64,000 bases of DNA. It comes from Anas platyrhynchos (Eukaryota; Chordata; Aves; Anseriformes; Anatidae). The translations under genes and the position numbers were made by a program. Below the pieces are notes generated by a model that saw nothing but the letters and a program-made list of their open reading frames with translations, was not told the origin of the DNA and ran no database searches. Shown here in pieces: positions 1 through 12,600 of the stretch (the first letter of the stretch is position 1; each line of letters begins with the position of its first letter). Location: positions 6,322,501 through 6,386,500 of the forward strand of contig NC_092616.1 of the NCBI RefSeq assembly GCF_047663525.1, written 5' to 3'.

Positions 1-462
1 ACCACGACACCCAACATCCTACAGACCCTACAACCCATGGGACACCCCGTAGCACCCCAAAACCCCCCCAAAAAGCCCAAAACCCTAATAGGGACCCCAA
101 AACTTTTATAGGGACTCCCCAAAAACCCATGGAGAACCAAGATCCCCTTGAAGAACCCAACGATGCGTTGAGATGCCACCATGACACCCAACACCCTTTT
201 GACCCTACAACCCATGGGACACCCCGTAGCACCCCAAACCCCCCCCAAAAAGCCCAAAATCCTAATAGGGACCCCAAAACTTTTATAGGGACCCCCCAAA
301 AACCCATGGAGAACCAAGACACCCACCAAAAACTCAACAACACATTGAGATGCCACCACCACACCCAACACCCTATAGACCCTACAACCCGTGGGACGCC
401 CCCCACCACCCACAACCCCCCAAAATCTTTTTGGGACCCCCAAAAAAACCCCAAAAGCCCAC
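1..462. repeat. FBXL19 intron: about 177-bp tandem repeat
   Basis: The phrase ACCCTACAACCCATGGGAC and neighbours recur near 27, 204 and 381, giving roughly 177-bp units with GGAGAACCAAGA and CTTTTATAGGGACC segments. Intronic to FBXL19; no exon seen. Confidence 0.8.
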
Positions 463-626
463 CCTGGAGGCGGGAGATGAGCCAGGAGAGCTGTTTGCGG
501 GAGATGCCGGTCCAGCTGAGGTCCAGGCTGGCGGGCTGGCGCCGCACGATCCCGCTCAGCATCGACGGCGTCACCGCCGCCCGGCGGCTCAGGTCGATGC
601 GCGTCCACAGGCGGCGGTCGCAGCAC
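463..626 (-). CDS. FBXL19: FBXL19 post-F-box exon, start of LRR region
   Basis: Completes the split Trp codon from the F-box exon and reads [15 protein letters not shown], then [16 protein letters not shown], then [16 protein letters not shown]. It aligns nearly residue for residue with the segment after the F-box of mammalian FBXL19. Acceptor CCCCCAG above 626; donor CAGG|GTGGGC at 463, phase 1. The next exons are outside the window. Confidence 0.92.
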
Positions 627-3600
627 CTGGGGGGGGCCCAAAAATTTAGAGAAAAACCCCAAATTCGGGCAATCTGAGGGTGAGGGAAACAAAAAACGTG
701 AAGAACGGCGAAATTTGGGTGATTCAATGGTTTTTAAGTGTGCCTAAAGCCCCTACAATGCCCCAAAACCCTTCTAAGTGACCCTAAAACCCCCGTAATG
801 ACCCCAAAACCCCTCCCAGTGCCTCCCAGTGCTCCCAGTAACGCTTCCCAGTGCTCCCAGTGCCCCTAAACCTCCTCCATAGCTCCTTTAAGTGTCCCTA
901 AAGCCCCTGTAAGTGCCCCTAAAGCCTCTGTAATGACCCTAAAACGCATCCTAGTGACCCCAAACGCCTCCATAACAACCCCAAATCCCCTCCCAGTGCC
1001 TCCCAGTGCTCCCAGTAACCCCTCCCAGTGCCCCTAAAGTGCCTCTAAAGCATCTTTATACGTCTTTAAACTCCTTCTAAGTGCTCTTAAGGGCTCTGTA
1101 AGTGCCCCTAAATCCCCCGTAGTGACCCCAAAACCCCTCCCAATGCCTCCCAGTGCCTCCCAGTGCTCCCAGTAACCCCTCCCAGTGCTCCCAGTACCCA
1201 TAAACTGTCTCCAAAGCATCTTTATGCCTCTCTAAACTCCTTCTAAGTGCCCTTAATGACCCTGTAATGACCCTAAAATGCGTCCTAATGACCCCAAACG
1301 CCTCCGTAACGACCCCAAAACCCCTCCCAGTGCCTCCCAGTGCTCCCAGTAACACTTCCCAGTGCTCCCAGTGCCCCTAAAGTGCCTCCAAAGCATCTTT
1401 ATACGTCTCTAAACTCCTTCTAAGTGCCTTTAAAGCCCCTGTAAGTGACCCTAATGCCCCTCTAAGTGACCCTAAATCCCCCGTAACGACCCCAAACCCC
1501 CTCCCAACACCTCCCAGTGCCTCCCAGTGCTCCCAGTAACCCCTCCCAGTGCTCCCAGTACCCCTAGATCTCCTCCAAAGCATCTTTAAGCGTCCCTAAA
1601 CCCCCTCTAAATACCCTTAAAGCCCCTCTAAGTGACCCTAAAACGCATCCTAGTGACCCCAAACACCTCCGTAACGACCCCAAAACCCCTCCCAGTGCCT
1701 CCCAGTGCTCCCAGTAACCCCTCCCAGTGCTCCCAGTACCCCTAAAGTGCCTCTAAAGCATCTTTATACGTCTCTAAACTCCTTCTAAGTGCCCTTACAG
1801 CCCCTCTAAGGGCCCCTAAATCCCCCAAAATGACCCTAAAATGCATCCTAGTGACCCCAAATCACTCCCAGTGCCTCCCAGTGCTCCCAGTAACACTTCC
1901 CAGTGCTCCCAGTACCCCTGAAGTGCCTCCAAAGCATCTTTATGCATCTCTAAACCCCTTCTAAGTGCTCTTAAAGCCCCTCTAAGTGCCCCTAAAGCCC
2001 CCGTAACGACCCCAAACCCCTTCCCAGCGCCTCCCAGTGCTCCCAGTAACAGTTCCCAGTTCTCCCAGTGCCCCTAAAGTGCCTCCAAAGCATCTTTATG
2101 TGTCCCTAAAACCCTTCTAAGTGTCCTTAAAACCCTTTTAAATGCCCCTAAAGCCCCCTTAAGAGCTCCTAGAGCCCCCGTAGTGACCCCAAACCCCCTC
2201 CCAGTGCTCCCAGTAAGCCCTCCCAGTGCCTCCCAGTACAAACCAGCGGCTCCAGGTGCGGCAGACCCTCATGCAGACGCAGAGCTCACGGGAGGAGAGG
2301 TGGAGGAAGACGGCGAGCACCCCCAGGGACCCCTCCCAGTGCGCCCAGTCACCCCTCCCAGTGCTCCCAGTGACCCTAAAGCCCCTCGAATCACCCCCAA
2401 GACCCCTCCTAGTGTCTCCCAGTGCCTCCCAGTGCTCCCAGTAACCCCTCCCAGTGCTCCCAGTACCCCTAGATCTCCTCCATAGCTCCTTTAAATGACC
2501 CTAAAGCCCTTCTAAGTGCCTTTAGAGCCCCTCTAAATGCCCCTAAATCCCCCAAAATGACCCTAAAATGCATCCTAGTGACCCCAAATCCCTCCCAGTG
2601 CTCCCAGTAACCCCTCCCAGTGCTCCCAGTGCCCATAAAGTTTCTCCATAGCTCCTTTAAGCATCCCTAAATCCCCTCTAAGTGCCTTTAAAGCCCCTCT
2701 AAGTGCCCCTAAGGCCCCTCTAAGTGACCCTAAATCCCCCGTAACGACCCCAAAACCCCTCCCAGTGCTCCCAGTAAGCCCTCCCAGTACAAACCAGCGG
2801 CTCCAGGTGCGGCAGACCCTCATGCAGACGCAGAGCTCGCGGGAGGAGAGGTGGAGGAAGACGGCGAGCACCCCCAGGGACCCCTCCCAGTGCGCCCAGT
2901 CACCCTTCCCAGTGCTCCCAGTGACCCTAAAGCCCCTCGAATCACCCCCAAGACCCCTCCTAGTGTCTCCCAGTGCCTCCCAGTGCTCCCAGTAACCCCT
3001 CCCAGTGCTCCCAGTACCCCTAAATCTCCTCCATAGCTCCTTTAAGTGTCCCTAAAGCCCCTCTAAGTGCCCTTAGAGCCTCTCTAAATGCCCCTAAATC
3101 CCCCAAAATGACCCCAAAATGCATCCTAGTGACCCCAAATCCCTCCCAGTGCTCCCAGTAACCCCTCCCAGTGCTCCCAGTGCCCATAAAGTTTCTCCAT
3201 AGCTCCTTTAAGCGTCCCTAAATCCCCTCTAAGTGCCCTTAAAGCCCATATAAGTGCCCCTAAGGCCCCACTAAGTGACCCTAAATCCCCCGTAGTGACC
3301 CCAAAACCCCTCCCAGTGCCTCCCAGTGCTCCCAGTAACCCCTCCCAGTGCTCCCAGTACCCCTAAATCTCCTCTATAGCTCCTTTAAGTGTCCCTAAAG
3401 CCCTTCTAAGTGCTCTTAACGCCCCTGTAAGTGCCCTTAAAGCCCCTCTAAGTGACCCTAAATCCCCCGTAGTGACCCCAAAACCCCTCCCAGTGCCTCC
3501 CAGTGCTCCCAGTAACACTTCCCAGTGCTCCCAGTACCCCTAGATCTCCTCCATAGCTCCTTTAAATGACCCTAAAGCCCTTCTAAGTGCCCTTAGAGCC

Positions 3601-6600
3601 CCTCCAAGTGCCCCTAAATCCCCCAAAATGACCCTAAAATGCATCCTAGTGACCCCAAATCACTCCCAGTGCCTCCCAGTGCTCCCAGTAACACTTCCCA
3701 GTGCTCCCAGTACCCATAAACTGTCTCCAAAGCATCTTAATGCATCCCTAAAGCCCCTCTAAGTCCCCTTAAAGCCCCTCTAAGTGACCCTAAAGCCCCC
3801 GTAACGACCCCAAACCCCTTCCCAACGCCTCCCAGCGCCTCCCAGTGCCTCCCAGTGCTCCCAGTAACAGTTCCCAGTTCTCCCAGTGCCCCTAAAGTGC
3901 CTCTAAAGCATCTTAATGCATCTCTAAAGCCCTTCTAAGTGCCCTTAAAGCCCCTTTAAGTGACCCTAAAGCCCCCATAATGACCCCAAACCCCCTCCCA
4001 GTGCTCCCAGTAAGCCCTCCCAGTACAAACCAGCGGCTCCAGGTGCGGCAGACCCTCATGCAGACGCAGAGCTCGCGGGAGGAGAGGTGGAGGAAGACGG
4101 CGAGCACCCCCAGGGACCCCTCCCAGTGCACCCAGTGACCCTAAAGCCCCTCAAATCACCCCCAAGACCCCTCCTAGTGTCTCCCAGTGCCTCCCAGTGC
4201 TCCCAGTAACCCCTCCCAGTGCTCCCAGTACCCCTAAATCTCCTCCAAAGCACCTTTAAGCATCCCTAAAGCCTTTCTAAGTGCCCTTAAATCCCCTCTA
4301 CGTGACCCTAAACCCCCCGTAGTGACCCCAGTCCCCCTCCCAGCGCCTCCCAGTGCTCCCAGTAACCCCTCCCAGTGCCTCCCAGTACAAACCAGCGGCT
4401 CCAGGTGCGGCAGACCCTCATGCAGACGCAGAGCTCGCGGGAGGAGAGGTGGAGGAAGACGGCGAGCCAGACGTCGCGCTGCATGACGTGGGCGGCCCCG
4501 CTGTCCAGGGGCAGGCGGTCGGGGTCGGGGGTGGCGGGGGGGGGGCGCACCACGTGGCGCTCCCAAACCCGTCGGTTTTGGGGGGGGGGCACCCCAAAAA
4601 CCCCCGGGGGGGGGGGGGGCGCTGACGGGGTTTGGGGGGTAAAGGAGGGGGGGGGAGAGGAGAGGAGGGGGCGTTCGGGGGGGTTTCGTCGTCGGAAGAG
4701 GAGGAAGAGGAGGAGGAGGAGGAGGAGGAAGGGGGGCTGAAGGGGGGGAGGGGGGGGGACGGGGGGGTGGCCCCCCCCGAATCGGAGCCCGAACTGGAGC
4801 TGGAGCTGGAGCTGGGGGGGGCGCCGGGGGGGGGGGCGCGCTCCAGGAGGCGGCACATCTGGCGGAAGCGCTCCAGGCGCTCGCGTTGGCGGCCGGCCTG
4901 GGAAAAACAAAATTTGGGGGGGGGGGGGAAATTTGGGGGGTTAGGGGGGATTTGGGGGGGTTGGGGGGGTTGGGGGGGGGTTATGGGGGACCTATGGGGT
5001 CAAGGGGGGAAATTTGGGGGGTAAAAGGGGGAATTGGGGGGGTTATGGGGTCAGGAAGGGAAATTTGGGGGGGTTAGGGGGGATTTGGGGGGGTTATGGG
5101 GGGGAATTGTGGGGGTTATGGGGTCAAGATGGGAAATTTGGGGAGGTTATAGGGGAAATTGGGGGGGTTATGGGGGGAATTGGGGGATTATGGGATCAAG
5201 GGGGGAAATTTGGGGGGGTTAGGGGGTTTGGGGGGAAATTGGGGGGATTTGGGGGGCTTATGGGGAGAATTGGGGGGAATTGGGGGGTTATGGGGGGAAT
5301 TTGGGGGAATTGGGGGGGTTATGGGGGAATTTGGGGGTTGTGGGGGCTGGGGGAATAATTTGGGGGGGTTATGGGGTCAAGGGGGGAAATTTGGGGGGGG
5401 GTTAGGGAGGATTTGGGGGGGTTATGGGGTCAGGGGGGTGATGGGGAGGGGGTTTGGGACCCCCCCGGGGGATTTGGGGACCCCCCGGGGCCACTGGGGG
5501 GGTTTTGGGGCTCACCTCAGCATCGGGGGGGCCGGAGGGGGGGGGAGCCCCCCCAGGGGGCTGCAGCTCGGGGGGGGCCCCGGGACCCCAGGTCACCTCC
5601 GCCTGGGGGGGGGGGATAAGGGGTGATGGGACCCCCCCAAAAACCCCCAAATCACCCCAAAACCACCCCAAAATTACTTAAAACTGCCCCAAAAGCATCC
5701 CAAAATCTTTCGGAACTCTTCAACCCCCCCAAAATGCCCCAAAATCCCCCAAAACCGCCCCCAAAACCCCCGAAACAGCCCCAAAACCCCCCAAAATCAC
5801 CCCCAAAACCCCCAAAACAACCCCAAAACCCCCCAAAACCGCCCCCAAACTCCCAAAACAGCCCCAAAACCCCCAAAACCACCCCCAAAACAGCCCCAAA
5901 ACCCCCCCAAAAATCTAAAAATCAACCCAAAAAAACATAAAGCCACCCCAAAATGCTCTAGAATCACCCCAAAACCCCCCCAAATTACCCCAAAACCATC
6001 CCAAATCCCTCCCAGGACCCCCCAAAACCCCAAATCCTGCGCCGAAAACCCCCAAATTCCCCCAAACCACCCCAAATCCCTCCTAAGATCCCCAAAATCC
6101 CCCAAATCCCACCCAAAATCCCCCCGAAATCCCTCCCAGGGCCCCCAAAAACCCCAAATCCCCCCCCAGACCACCCCAAATTCCTCTTAAGATCCCCAAA
6201 ATCCCCCAAATCCCCCTAAAATCCCCTCCAAACCCCAAATCCCTCCCAGGACCCCCAAATCCCCCCCAACAATCCCCCCCCGGGGTCCCAACCTTTTTGG
6301 GTTTTCTTCTCGGACTCCTTTTAGCTTGCCAAATTAAAAGCAGAAATCATGGGATTTCACCCCAAAACACAGACACCCCAAATATAACCCCAAAGACCCC
6401 AAAATTGGAATTTCCCCCTAAAAATTGATATTTTTGCCCAAAATTGGGGTTTTCCTCCCCAATGGGGCTTCCTCCCTAAAAAATAGTGAGTTTTCCCCCC
6501 AAAAAGATGTTTTTCCCCAAAAAATTGGGTTCCCCCACCCTAAAATGGGGTTTTCACCCCCAAAAGTTACAGGTTTCTACCCCAAACTGGGAATTCTTCC

Positions 6601-9600
6601 TCAAAAATGGCATTTTTTTCCCAAAATGGCTATTTTACCCCCCAAAATGGGGTTCAGACTCTAAAAAATCAGTTTCACTCCAAAATATGGGGCTAAAACA
6701 CCAAAAAATAGGTATTTTTTCCCCCAAAAAAATAGTTTTTCTCCCCCAAAATAGCTTTTTTCCCCCCCAAAAATGGGCTTAACCCCCAAATAGGGGTGTT
6801 TTTCCCCAAAAAAAAGGTTTCTTTACCCCAAATTGGGGTTCCCCCCCAAAAAAATGAGTTCCCCCCCCCCAAAAAAAAGGGATTTCCCCCCCTAAAAATA
6901 AGAATTTCCCCAAAAAAGGGTGATTTTACCCCAAAATTCATGCCACCCCCAAAAAAGGGGATTTCCCCCCGCAAAAATAAAGGGATTTTCCCCAAAAAAT
7001 CAGAATTGCCCCCCCATAAAAAGATCCCCCCCCCAAAGGATCTCCCCCCCCAAAAACATCAGAATTTCCCCCAAAAAACTCAAAATTTCCCCCCAAAACC
7101 TCAGAATTTCCCCCAAAAAAGGGCAATTTCCCCCCAAAAAAGGCCATTTTTCCCCTAAAATTAACCCCCCCCCCTCCCAAAATTTGGGGTGTCCCCCCCC
7201 CTCACCTTCTTGCGGGGGGGGGCCGTCGGGCTCCGCGTCCGGGCGGGGTTTTGGGGGGGTTTCGTCGGGGGCCCCCCCCTTGCGTTTTTGGGGGGGGGGC
7301 AGGGCCGGGGGGGCTCCTCCAGCCCCCAGCGCCCCCCCCCTCGTCGCCGTCCTCCCCCCGCCTCTTCGCCCCCTCCCCTCCCCCACCTCCTAAATTTTTT
7401 TGGGGGAAAGGGGGGGGTCAGGGGGGGACCCCCAAAATGGGGGGGCCCATCCATGACCCCCCCCAAAAAAAAAAGTGAAGAAATACAAAAAAAGTGGGAA
7501 ATTAACCCAAATTTTAACCCGCCCCTGAAATTTGAGCCCCCCCCCGAAAGTTTAGGAAAGCCCCAAAACCACCCCAAAAAATTAAAATCCCCCCCAAAAT
7601 TAATTCTCCACCAAATTTTTTAAAATTCTACCCCAAATTTTTAGAATTCTCCCCAAATTCTTAAAATTCTACCCCAAATTCTTAAAATTCCACCCCCAAA
7701 TTCTTAAAATTCCACCCCAAATTCTTAAAATTCCACCCCAAATTCTTAAAATTTAATATTTTATTTAATTTTTATTTATTATTTTTCCCCAAAAGACCCC
7801 CCCAAAAATTTTGGAGAGTTCCAAAACCCTAAAAACCTTCCCCCAAAATTTCAAAGACCCCCCAAAACCCACAGAACACCCCAAAAATTGTAAATACCCC
7901 CCCAAAAATTAAAAGAACCCCCCCAAAAATATCAGAGCCCCCCCAAATCCCCACAACCCTCCCCAAAACTGAGCCCCCCCCAAATTTAGGGGATCCCCCT
8001 AAAATTTTAGCCCCCACCCCCGTCTCCCCCAAACCATTTCCCCCCAAAATAAAGTCAAAACCCCAAATTTTAGGGAAAACCCCCCAAAATTTTATTGGGG
8101 GTTCCCAAATTTTAGGGGGGGCCCCAAATTATCACGCCCCCCCAAAAAAAGCCAAATCCCCCCCCAAGCCCCCAAATCCCTCAGAATCGCCCCCAAAACC
8201 CTCAGAATTTCCCCCAAAACCTTGTGCCCCCCCAAAAAAAAATATTTAGTGCCCCCCCAAATTTTTTGGGACCCCCCCAAAATTTTGGGGCCCCCCCACC
8301 TTGGCGCTGCGCCCCTCCTCTTGCTTTGGGGCACTCCCAGCAGTTGGGGATTTCGGGGTTGATCACCGCCTCCGCGCGCCCCATCTGCAGGTTTTGGGGT
8401 GAAAAACGACAAATTTGGGGGCGGCCCCCACTCGGGGAGCCCCCCCCCAAAAAAATTTTGTCCCCCCCCCCTTTTTGGGGCGCCGTGCACCCTGTAACTT
8501 TGGGGTGGCTGCGTTGGGAAATGGGTGGGAAATTTGGGGGGGCAGCCCCATATTTAGGGGATCCCGAACATTTAGGGGACCCCTGAATTTTAGGGGAATG
8601 GGGAAATCTGCGTTTTGGGGGAAAAACATGCTTTTTGGGGAAAAATCCCACGTTTTGGGCAAAAAAGACGACTTTTAGGGATTGTTTAGGGTGGGTGCTG
8701 CCCCATAGGGCCCCGCCCCACCCCACAGGGGGCTGCCCCATAGAAAATGGGGTCCCCCCCATATTTTTGGAGGCCACCCCATGTAGGGGAACCCCAACTT
8801 TTTGGGGTAAAACCCTTAATTTTAGGGAAAATCCCCAATTTGCCCAAAAATGGGGAGTTTGGGCCACTTTGTGCCCCACTGTGGGCTCCCCACCCCATAA
8901 GGGGCTGCCCCATAGAAAACGGGGTCCCCCCATATTTTTGGGGGTCACCCCATGTAGGGAAACACCAACTTTTGGGGTAAAACCCTTAATTTTAGGGAAA
9001 ATCCCCAATTTGCCCAAAAACGGGGAGTTTGAGTTCCCCCTACGCTCTACGGGGCTGCCCTATAAAAAATGGGGGCTCCCCTATATTAGGGGGGGTTCCC
9101 TATATTTAGGGGGGGTTCCCCATATTTGGGGGGCACCCTTAATTTTGGGAGCCCCCCCATGGGAAAAAAAAGACACTTTTTGGAGGAAAAACACACTTTT
9201 TTGGGTAAAAAAACAACTTTTTTGGGGTACACCTTGCCGTTACGCGGCCCCATAGCGCCCTATAGGAACTGGGGGGGGTCCCCAAATTTTGGGGTGGGGG
9301 TTTTTAGGTCCGGGGGGGGGGGTCCTGAAGCAAAAAACGAATAAAATTAAGGCGGAAAAGGGGATAAAGGAAGGTTAAAAATGGGCAGAAACGCGTTTTG
9401 ACGGCGTTCCGGCCCCGTAAACGGGCGGCCCTATTATTGTAGGGTTTGGCCCCATTTTGGGGTGCCCCCCCCCGGATTTTGGGGGTACCTGGAGGCAGCG
9501 GGGGTGGACGATCTCGCTGCAGATGCTGCACTCCATCAGCGCCAGCTCCAGCCTCTCCTCCTCGCCCTCGGCCGCGGCCTCGCGCCCGGCCTCGCCGCAC

Positions 9601-12600
9601 GCCCGGCACACGGCCGTGTGGGGCAGCACCGGCTGCGGGGGGGGGGTTTGGGGGGGAGGTGAGACCCTAAAATCCCAAAATGGCCCCGAAGAAGCCAACG
9701 GGATCCCAAAGAAGCCAACGCGACCCCAAAGAACCCAACGGGGATCGCAAAATAAGCCCCGAGTTGTCGCGATCCTAAAAAAAACAGCGCGATCCCAAAA
9801 AATGCCCACAATTGTCCCGAACCCAAAGACCCCAAAAAGGTCCCAAAGACCCAACGGGACCCCAAAGAACCCAACGGGATCCCAAAGAACCCAACGGGAT
9901 CGCAAAATAAGCCCCGAGTTGTCGCGATCCTAAAAAAAACAGCGCGACCCCAAAAAATGCCCACAGTTGTCCCAATCCTAAAAACCCCAAAAAGGCCCCA
10001 AAGACCCCAAAACAGCCCCAAAGACCCAACGGGATCCCAAAGACCCCAATACGGCCCCAAAGAACCCAACGGGATCGCAAAATAAGCCCCAAGTTGTCGC
10101 GATCCTAAAAAAAACAACGCGACCCCAAAAAATGCCCACAGTTGTCCCAATCCTAAAAACCCCAAAAAGGTCCCAAAGACCCCAAAACAGCCCCAAAGAC
10201 CCAACGGGACCCCAAAGACCCAATGCGACCCAAACGAACCCAACGGGATCGCAAAATAAGCCCCGAGATGTCCCGATCCTAAAAAAAACAGCGCGACCCT
10301 AAAAATGCCCACAGTTGTCCCGATCCCAAAGACCCCAAAAAGGTCCCAAAGACCCAAAAACAGCCCCAAAGACACAATGGGACCCCAAAGAACCCAACGG
10401 GACCCCAAAGAACCTAATGCGACCCGAAAGAACCCAACGGGATCTCAAAATAAGCCCCAAGTTGTCCCGATCCCAAAAAAACAACACGACTCCAAAAAAT
10501 GCCCACAATTGTCCCGATCTCAAAGACCCCAAAAAGGCCCCAAAGACCCCAAAGAACCCAACGGGACCCCAAAGAACCCAACGGGATCCCAAAACCGTCC
10601 CAAAGACCCAACGCAACCCCAAAACCATCCCAAAAACCCAACGCAACCCCAAAACCATCCCAAAAACCCAACGCAACCCCAAAACCGGCCCAAAACTGGA
10701 CCCAAAGACACAATGCAAACCCAAAAAAGTCCCAAAGACCCAACATGACCCCAAAACCGTCCCAAAGACCCAACGCAACCCCAAAACCATCCCAAAGACC
10801 CAACACAACCCCAAAGACCCAAACCCAACCCCAAAACCGCCCAAAGACCCAACGCAACCGCAAAAACCAACCCAAAACTGGACCCAAAGACCCAACGCAA
10901 CCCCAAAACCACCCCCAAAACTGGACCCAAAGACCCCAACACAACCCGAAGACCCAACGCAACCCCAAAACCATCCCAAAGACCCAACCCAACCCCAAAA
11001 CCATCCTAAAGACCCAACCCAACCCCAAAAAACATCCCAAAACTAGACCCAAAGACCCAACGCAACCCCAAAACCACCCAAAGACCCAACGCAACCCCAA
11101 AACTGTCCCAAAGACCCAACGCAACCCCAAAACCACCCCAAAGACCCAACGCAATCCCAAAACCACTCCAAAACCACCCCAAAGAACCAACGTAACCCCA
11201 AAACTGTCCCAAAGACCCAACGCAACTCTACAGACCCAACGCAACCCCAAAACCACCCCAAAACTGGACCCAAAGACGCCGACGCAACCCCAAAACCATC
11301 CCAAAGACCCAACGCAACCCCAAATACCATCCCAAAACTGGACCCAAAGACCCAAGGCGACCCCAAAACCACCCCAAAGACCCAACACAACCCCCAAAAC
11401 CACCCCAAAGACCCAACGCAACCCCAAAACCATCCCAAATCCCAATGCAACCCTACAAACCCAATGCAACCCCAAAAAGCAACCCAAAACCACCCCAAAG
11501 ACCCAACACAATCCCAAAAAACACCCCAAAACTGGACCCAAAGACACAATGCAAACCCAAAAAAGTCCCAAAGACCCAACATGACCCCAAAACCCACCCA
11601 AAGACCCAACGCAACCCCAAAAACCACCCCAAAGACCCAACACAACCCCAAAAACCACCCCAAAGACCCAACACAACCCCAAAACCATCCCAAAACCACC
11701 CCAGAGACCCAACGCAACCCTACAGACCCAACGCAACCCCAAAGACCAACCCAAAACTGGACCCAAAGACCCAACTCAACCCCAAAACCGTCCCAAAGAC
11801 CCAACGCAACCCCAAAAGTGTCCCAAAGACCCAAGGCAACCCCAAAACCACCCCAAAGACCCAACGCAATCCCAAAACCACTCCAAAACCACCCCAAAGA
11901 ACCAACGTAACCCCAAAACTGTCCCAAAGACCCAACGCAACTCTACAGACCCAACGCAACCCCAAAGACCACCCCAAAACTGGACCCAAAGACCCAACGC
12001 GACCCCAAAAACCACCCCCAAAACTGGACCCAAAGACCCCGACGCAACCCCAAAGACCCAACACAACCCCAAAACTGGACCCAAAGACCCAACGCAACCG
12101 CAAAAATCAACCCAAAACCACCCAAAGACCCAATGCAACCCCAAAAACCACCCCAAAACTGGACCCAAAGACCCCAATACCGTCCCAAAGACCCAACACA
12201 ACCCCAAAACCCTCCCAAAGACCCAATGCAACCCCAAAGACCAACCCAAAACCATCCCAAAGACCCAACGCAACCCCGAAGACCAACTCAAAACTGTCCC
12301 AAAGACCCAAGTCGACCCCAAAAACCCTCCCAAAGACCCAACGCAACCCTAAAAACCACCCCAAAACTGGACCCAAAGACCCCAACACAACCCTGAAGAC
12401 CCAACGCAACCCCAAAACCATCCCAAAGACCCAACCCAACCCCAAAACCATCCTAAAGACCCAACCCAACCCCAAAAAACATCCCAAAACTGGACCCAAA
12501 GACCCAACGCAACCCCAAAACCACCCCAAAGACCCAACGCAACCCCAAAACCATCCCAAAACTGGACCCAAAGACCCAACGCAACCCCAAAACCATCCCA

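Larger units (their letters stand above)
627..4392. repeat. FBXL19 intron: CTCCCAGT minisatellite array with embedded exon copies
   Basis: About 3.8 kb built from CCTCCCAGTGCTCCCAGTAA blocks alternating with CCTAAAGCCCCTCTAAGTG blocks. Higher-order segments of a few hundred bases recur: 2221-2480, 2772-3020 and 4002-4250 are near copies. Three of these segments contain a 75-base piece of the F-box exon. The FBXL19 transcript of this intron is G-rich. Confidence 0.9.
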
